This document shows positions 60,919-63,187 of a stretch of 63,187 nucleotides of DNA, piece after piece. Position 1 is the stretch's first letter, and every line of letters begins with the position of its first letter. This stretch comes from Magnetococcales bacterium. GTDB taxonomy: Bacteria; Pseudomonadota; Magnetococcia; Magnetococcales; Magnetaquicoccaceae. The DNA is taken from assembly GCA_015231375.1 (NCBI GenBank), contig JADGBT010000010.1:1-63187 (forward strand), given 5' to 3'. The notes beneath the pieces are model-generated. The model was not told the DNA's origin and made no database searches. It was given only the letters and a program-made list of their open reading frames with translations. The position numbers were made by a program, and so were the translations under genes.

Positions 60919-62007
60919 GTGGAACGGGTGGTGATCATCGGTGCCGGGGTGATGGGGTGTGCCTGCGCCCATCGGCTCGCGGAGACGGGCCTGGCGGTCA
61001 CGCTGCTGGAGAAATCCCTGCCGGGCGCCGAGTCTTCGGCGGCGGCGGCCGGCATTCTCGGCGCCCAGTCCGAGGTTTCCGGTCCGGGTGCGTTTTTCGA
61101 GCTGTGTCTGGCCAGTCGCGCCCGGTTTCGGGAGTATGCCCGCGAGTTGACCGAATTGACCGGGGTCGCCATCGGCTATGAGGATTCCGGCGTGCTGGAG
61201 GTGGCCCTGGACCCGGCCGAAGGACGCCTCTCGGTGGCGCGGGCCGAATGGATGCTGGCGCGGGGACTCAAGGTGGAGTTGCTGGACCGGGAGGAGGCGC
61301 GTCTGCTGGAACCGGCCTTGACGCCCCACATGGTGGGCGCCAGTTATTTCCCGGATGATCATCAGGTGGATCCGGTGGCCTTGTCTGCGGCCCTGGCGGC
61401 GGCGGCGGCGCGGCGGGGAGCGGTGTTTCGTTCCGGCGAGCGGGTGCGGGAGTTGGTGGTGGCCGACAACCGAGTGCAGGGGGTCAGGACCGATGCGGGG
61501 ATGATCCTGGCCGATCGGGTGGTGGTGGCCGGTGGAGCCTGGAGTTCGGAAATTCAGGGTCTGCCCCGTCTGCGCACCGTCATCAAGCCGGTGGCTGGCC
61601 AGATCATCCAGTTGGAGAGCCGTCCCCCCCGGTTTCGTCATGTGGTGTATGGCTACAAGGGGTATGTGGTGCCCCGGGCCGATGGCCGGGTGGTGATGGG
61701 GTCCACCCTGGAGGACCGGGGCTTTGACAAGGCCGTGACCCTTTCGGGATTGCATCGGGTGGCGGGCATGGCCCTGGAGATGCTCCCCGGATTGGCCGAT
61801 GCCCGTTTTGTTACCTCCTGGTCGGGTTTGCGTCCCGCCACGGCGGATGGTTTGCCGCTGCTGGGAGCCTGTGCGGTGGAAGGGCTGTTCATCGCCGCCG
61901 GACATTACCGCAATGGCATCTTGTTGACCCCGATCACCGCCGAGGTGGTGCGGGATCTGGTGATCGGCCAGACGCCTGAAGTTTCCATTCACGATTTTGC
62001 GCCGTAA
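60919..62007 (+). CDS. thiO: Glycine oxidase ThiO (FAD-dependent)
   Basis: A 362-residue FAD enzyme of the DAAO family. The dinucleotide-binding GAGVMGCACAHRLAETG (8-24) is followed by ESSAAAAGILGAQ. GYVVPRADGRVVMGSTLEDRGFDK and SGLRPATADGLPLLG with GHYRNGILLTPITA are ThiO motifs. It oxidises glycine to iminoglycine for the thiamine thiazole. The start is GTG 60919, 4 bases after the preceding stop. Other thiamine genes and a TPP riboswitch are not in the window. Confidence 0.9.
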   Translation: MERVVIIGAGVMGCACAHRLAETGLAVTLLEKSLPGAESSAAAAGILGAQSEVSGPGAFFELCLASRARFREYARELTELTGVAIGYEDSGVLEVALDPAEGRLSVARAEWMLARGLKVELLDREEARLLEPALTPHMVGASYFPDDHQVDPVALSAALAAAAARRGAVFRSGERVRELVVADNRVQGVRTDAGMILADRVVVAGGAWSSEIQGLPRLRTVIKPVAGQIIQLESRPPRFRHVVYGYKGYVVPRADGRVVMGSTLEDRGFDKAVTLSGLHRVAGMALEMLPGLADARFVTSWSGLRPATADGLPLLGACAVEGLFIAAGHYRNGILLTPITAEVVRDLVIGQTPEVSIHDFAP

Positions 62008-62021
62008 GACAGGATCGTGCG

Positions 62022-63158
62022 ATGACCGCTCCCCTGGAGGCGTTTTCAGCCATTCCGGCCCCCCTGGCCGGTTCCGGCGCGGCGGGACGTCGGATCGCGG
62101 TGGCCCTGTCCGGCGGGGTGGACTCCGCCGCCACCGCCGCTTTGCTGGTCTCCCAGGGATGGGAGGTGATCGGACTCACCATGCAGTTGTGGGATCCGGG
62201 GGGAGCCATGCCCGCCGCCGTGGGGGGACGGACCTGCTGCGCGCCGGAGGATCGTCACGACGCCCGCCGCGTGGCCCAGAAACTGGGTATTCCTTTTTAT
62301 GTGCTCAATCTGGAGGCGCAGTTTCAGCGGGCGGTGGTGGATGATTTCATCACCGCCTATGCGTCGGGTCATACCCCCAATCCTTGCATTCGCTGCAATC
62401 AGGTTCTCAAGTTCCGACTGTTGTTGGACAAGGCCATGGAGTTGGGGGCGGAATTCCTGGCCACCGGCCACTATGCGCGCATCGAGAGCGTGGAGGGGGT
62501 GCCGCGACTGCTGCGGGGGCGGGATCCGGACAAGGATCAATCCTATTTTCTGTTCGCCACCCGACTGGAGGATTTATCGCGGATCCGTTTTCCCCTCGGC
62601 GGCCTGACCAAATCCCAGACCCGTGGCTTGGCGGAGTCGTTCGGATTGCATCTGGCCCGCAAACGCGAGAGTCAGGATCTCTGTTTTATCCCGGACGGGG
62701 ATCATGCGGCCTTTTTTGCCCGTCATGGCAGCGCCGCCACCTTCACTCCGGGTCCGATCGTGGATGAAGGCGGCAAGGTGCTAGGTCGGCATCAGGGGCT
62801 GGGCCGCTACACCATCGGGCAGCGTCACGGTCTGGGGGTGGCGGCGTCTTCTCCTTTGTATGTCCTGGCCATTCACCCCGGCGAAAATCGTCTGGTGGTC
62901 GGACCGGCCGCCGCCTTGATGCGGGAGTCGCTGGAGGTGGCGCCGTTGCACTGGCTCGATCCCCAACCCTTGACCGCCCCGGTATCGATCCTGGCCCAGA
63001 TCCGTCACGCCTCTCCCCCCCGGCCCGCGCGGCTGATCCCTCTGGAGGGTCAATGCGCCCGGGTGGAGTTCGTCTCCCCGCAACGGGCCACCGCGCCGGG
63101 TCAGGCGTGTGTCTTTTATGTGGAAGATCGGGTCATGGGCGGGGGATGGATTCGTTGA
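62022..63158 (+). CDS. mnmA: tRNA-specific 2-thiouridylase MnmA
   Basis: A 378-residue enzyme that thiolates U34 of tRNA Lys, Glu and Gln. The PP-loop is ALSGGVDSAATAALL near residue 28. TPNPCIRCNQVLKF carries one catalytic Cys, ATGHYARIE and DKDQSYFLFATR follow, and ESQDLCFIPDGDH holds the second catalytic Cys. Complete length with normal C-terminal beta-barrel domain. It begins 14 bases after thiO and ends 29 bases before the window edge. Confidence 0.97.
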   Translation: MTAPLEAFSAIPAPLAGSGAAGRRIAVALSGGVDSAATAALLVSQGWEVIGLTMQLWDPGGAMPAAVGGRTCCAPEDRHDARRVAQKLGIPFYVLNLEAQFQRAVVDDFITAYASGHTPNPCIRCNQVLKFRLLLDKAMELGAEFLATGHYARIESVEGVPRLLRGRDPDKDQSYFLFATRLEDLSRIRFPLGGLTKSQTRGLAESFGLHLARKRESQDLCFIPDGDHAAFFARHGSAATFTPGPIVDEGGKVLGRHQGLGRYTIGQRHGLGVAASSPLYVLAIHPGENRLVVGPAAALMRESLEVAPLHWLDPQPLTAPVSILAQIRHASPPRPARLIPLEGQCARVEFVSPQRATAPGQACVFYVEDRVMGGGWIR

Positions 63159-63187
63159 GGGTATTGTTTTTGGGTGGATTTGACGTT

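Overview
The window is a GC-rich bacterial chromosome segment from a Gram-negative proteobacterium. Evidence for this is a TonB-dependent receptor, periplasmic binding proteins, SecA with a SEC-C zinc tail, and a block of methyltransferase, comF, grxC and a nitrilase-like hydrolase of a kind common in proteobacteria. The many PhoU-like (DUF47) proteins, polyphosphate kinase, bacteriohemerythrin and diguanylate cyclase would suit an aquatic, microaerophilic, polyphosphate-storing alphaproteobacterium-like lineage such as Magnetococcia. That placement is inference; no 16S rRNA, tRNA gene or magnetosome gene was seen.

Layout. 1-3.3 kb: the tail of an IS66-like transposase, an NhaD/ArsB-type ion transporter, and a protein with a diadenylate-cyclase-like domain. 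3.3-9.1 kb: cobalamin riboswitch, BtuB-type receptor, BtuF, and CobU-CobT-CobS (B12 uptake and lower-ligand assembly), then an M49-like metallopeptidase. 10.8-20.7 kb, minus strand: a possible cell-surface or small-molecule pathway made of a dlt-like trio (carrier protein, MBOAT acyltransferase, adenylation enzyme) and, upstream, a glycosyltransferase-methyltransferase fusion, a ParB/Srx-like protein, an AsnB-type amidotransferase, a methyltransferase and an MFS transporter. 20.7-23.1 kb: chrB-chrA chromate resistance.

23.3-49.5 kb is the most unusual part, an island devoted to phosphate. It holds three PiT transporters, six DUF47/PhoU-like proteins, a PhoU fused to a catalytically dead low-molecular-weight phosphatase domain, a complete Pst transporter with two different ATPases, PhoB-PhoR, a second two-component system with a sigma-54 activator, PPK2, an FHA-like/PPP phosphatase with a P-loop NTPase partner, and a RelA/SpoT-like protein. 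Three candidate Pho boxes of the form YYTTWAT-NNAT-CCTTCAT lie upstream of pit2, the DUF47-pit3 operon and the DUF47-pstS unit. A 252-bp MITE with 26-bp terminal repeats and an 8-bp target duplication sits between one Pho box and its operon. The two PstB proteins carry complementary motif losses, predicting an ATPase heterodimer with one complete and one degenerate site. A pair of long hairpins whose stems differ by a compensatory base-pair change lies between pstS and phoU.

49.6-63.2 kb is mostly housekeeping: two small uncharacterised proteins, SecA, a REC-PAS-GGDEF cyclase, a BioC-like methyltransferase, bacteriohemerythrin, a STAS protein, ComF, glutaredoxin, a nitrilase-family amidase, a cold-shock protein, an ArgA-like acetyltransferase, ThiO and MnmA.
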